Source: Haloferacaceae archaeon PL-Br10_E2g29 (lineage in GTDB: Archaea; Halobacteriota; Halobacteria; Halobacteriales; Haloferacaceae). From it: a stretch of 5,431 nt of DNA. This document shows positions 5,266 through 5,431 of this stretch, piece after piece. The notes under the pieces are model-generated. The model saw nothing but the letters and a program-made list of their open reading frames with translations. It did no database searches and was not told where the DNA came from. Location of the stretch: NCBI GenBank assembly GCA_001563965.1, contig LKMS01000116.1, positions 1 to 5,431 on the forward strand, written 5' to 3'. Both the position numbers and the translations under genes were made by a program. Each line of letters begins with the position of its first letter. Position 1 is the stretch's first letter.

Positions 5266-5431
5266 ATGACAAAGCGCGTGGCACTGGCGTTCAGCGGCGG
5301 TCTCGACACGACCGTCTGCGTGCCGGTTCTCGAAGAGGAGTACGGATACGACGAAGTAATCGGCGTCACCGTCGACGTCGGCCAGCCCGCAGACGAGTTT
5401 GCCGAGGCCCGAGAAACCGCCGAGGCGCTCG
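5266..5431 (+). CDS. argG: Argininosuccinate synthase, N-terminal part (3' end outside window)
   Basis: The enzyme joins citrulline and aspartate with ATP to make argininosuccinate, the penultimate step of arginine synthesis, in the cytosol. Only 55 codons are present before the window ends. They begin MTKRVALAFSGGLDTTVCV, with the PP-loop ATP-binding motif SGGLDT at residues 10-15, and continue with VIGVTVDVGQP at 31-41, both diagnostic of the family. The ATG at 5266 is the natural start: it precedes the PP-loop by the usual short distance and lies about 28 bases after a TATA box. In haloarchaea argG commonly leads an arginine gene cluster, which would lie to the right of this window; that cannot be seen here. 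Confidence 0.95.
   Translation, partial: MTKRVALAFSGGLDTTVCVPVLEEEYGYDEVIGVTVDVGQPADEFAEARETAEAL

Overview
The window looks like chromosomal DNA from a halophilic archaeon (class Halobacteria). The proteins are strongly acidic (many Asp/Glu, few Lys), the genes are GC-rich with C/G-biased third codon positions, and promoters are archaeal TATA boxes placed about 27-28 bases before start codons, as expected for leaderless mRNAs. The gene content (PolD large subunit with an intein, archaeal-type glycyl-tRNA synthetase, a dolichol-kinase-like membrane protein, argG) also fits. Genus cannot be fixed from the sequence alone.

Layout. (1) 1-1161, +: 3' part of the gene for the large subunit (DP2) of the archaeal replicative DNA polymerase D. 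Its first 414 bases are the C-terminal part of an intein (end of a LAGLIDADG-type homing endonuclease domain plus the C-terminal splicing blocks). The mature polymerase sequence resumes at 415, exactly at the active-site CDGDED motif, and ends in a PCNA-binding-like motif. (2) 1267-1434, -: a 55-codon gene for a small acidic protein of unknown function, convergent with the polymerase gene and ending in a hairpin. (3) 1435-1540: a 106-base divergent promoter region. (4) 1541-4891, +: a probable operon of a four-CBS-domain protein, glycyl-tRNA synthetase (stop and start overlap, strong Shine-Dalgarno) and, after an 82-base spacer, a dolichol-kinase-like membrane protein. (5) 4892-5265: 374 bases with no convincing gene but several inverted repeats, ending in a hairpin plus T-run and then the argG promoter. 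(6) 5266-5431, +: start of argG (argininosuccinate synthase), cut by the window edge.

How the genes relate. These are mostly housekeeping functions: replication, glycine tRNA charging, lipid-carrier phosphorylation for glycosylation (inferred), and arginine synthesis. The CBS protein is tightly linked to glyS, so a ligand-sensing role tied to that operon is possible but unproven.

The most interesting points are the intein with an unusual C-terminus (Lys-Gln before Cys+1, not His-Asn), a low-GC tract that continues about 65 bases past the intein into the polymerase coding sequence (possible homing co-conversion), and the structured gene-free stretch before argG. I found no convincing new defence system, CRISPR array or transposon.
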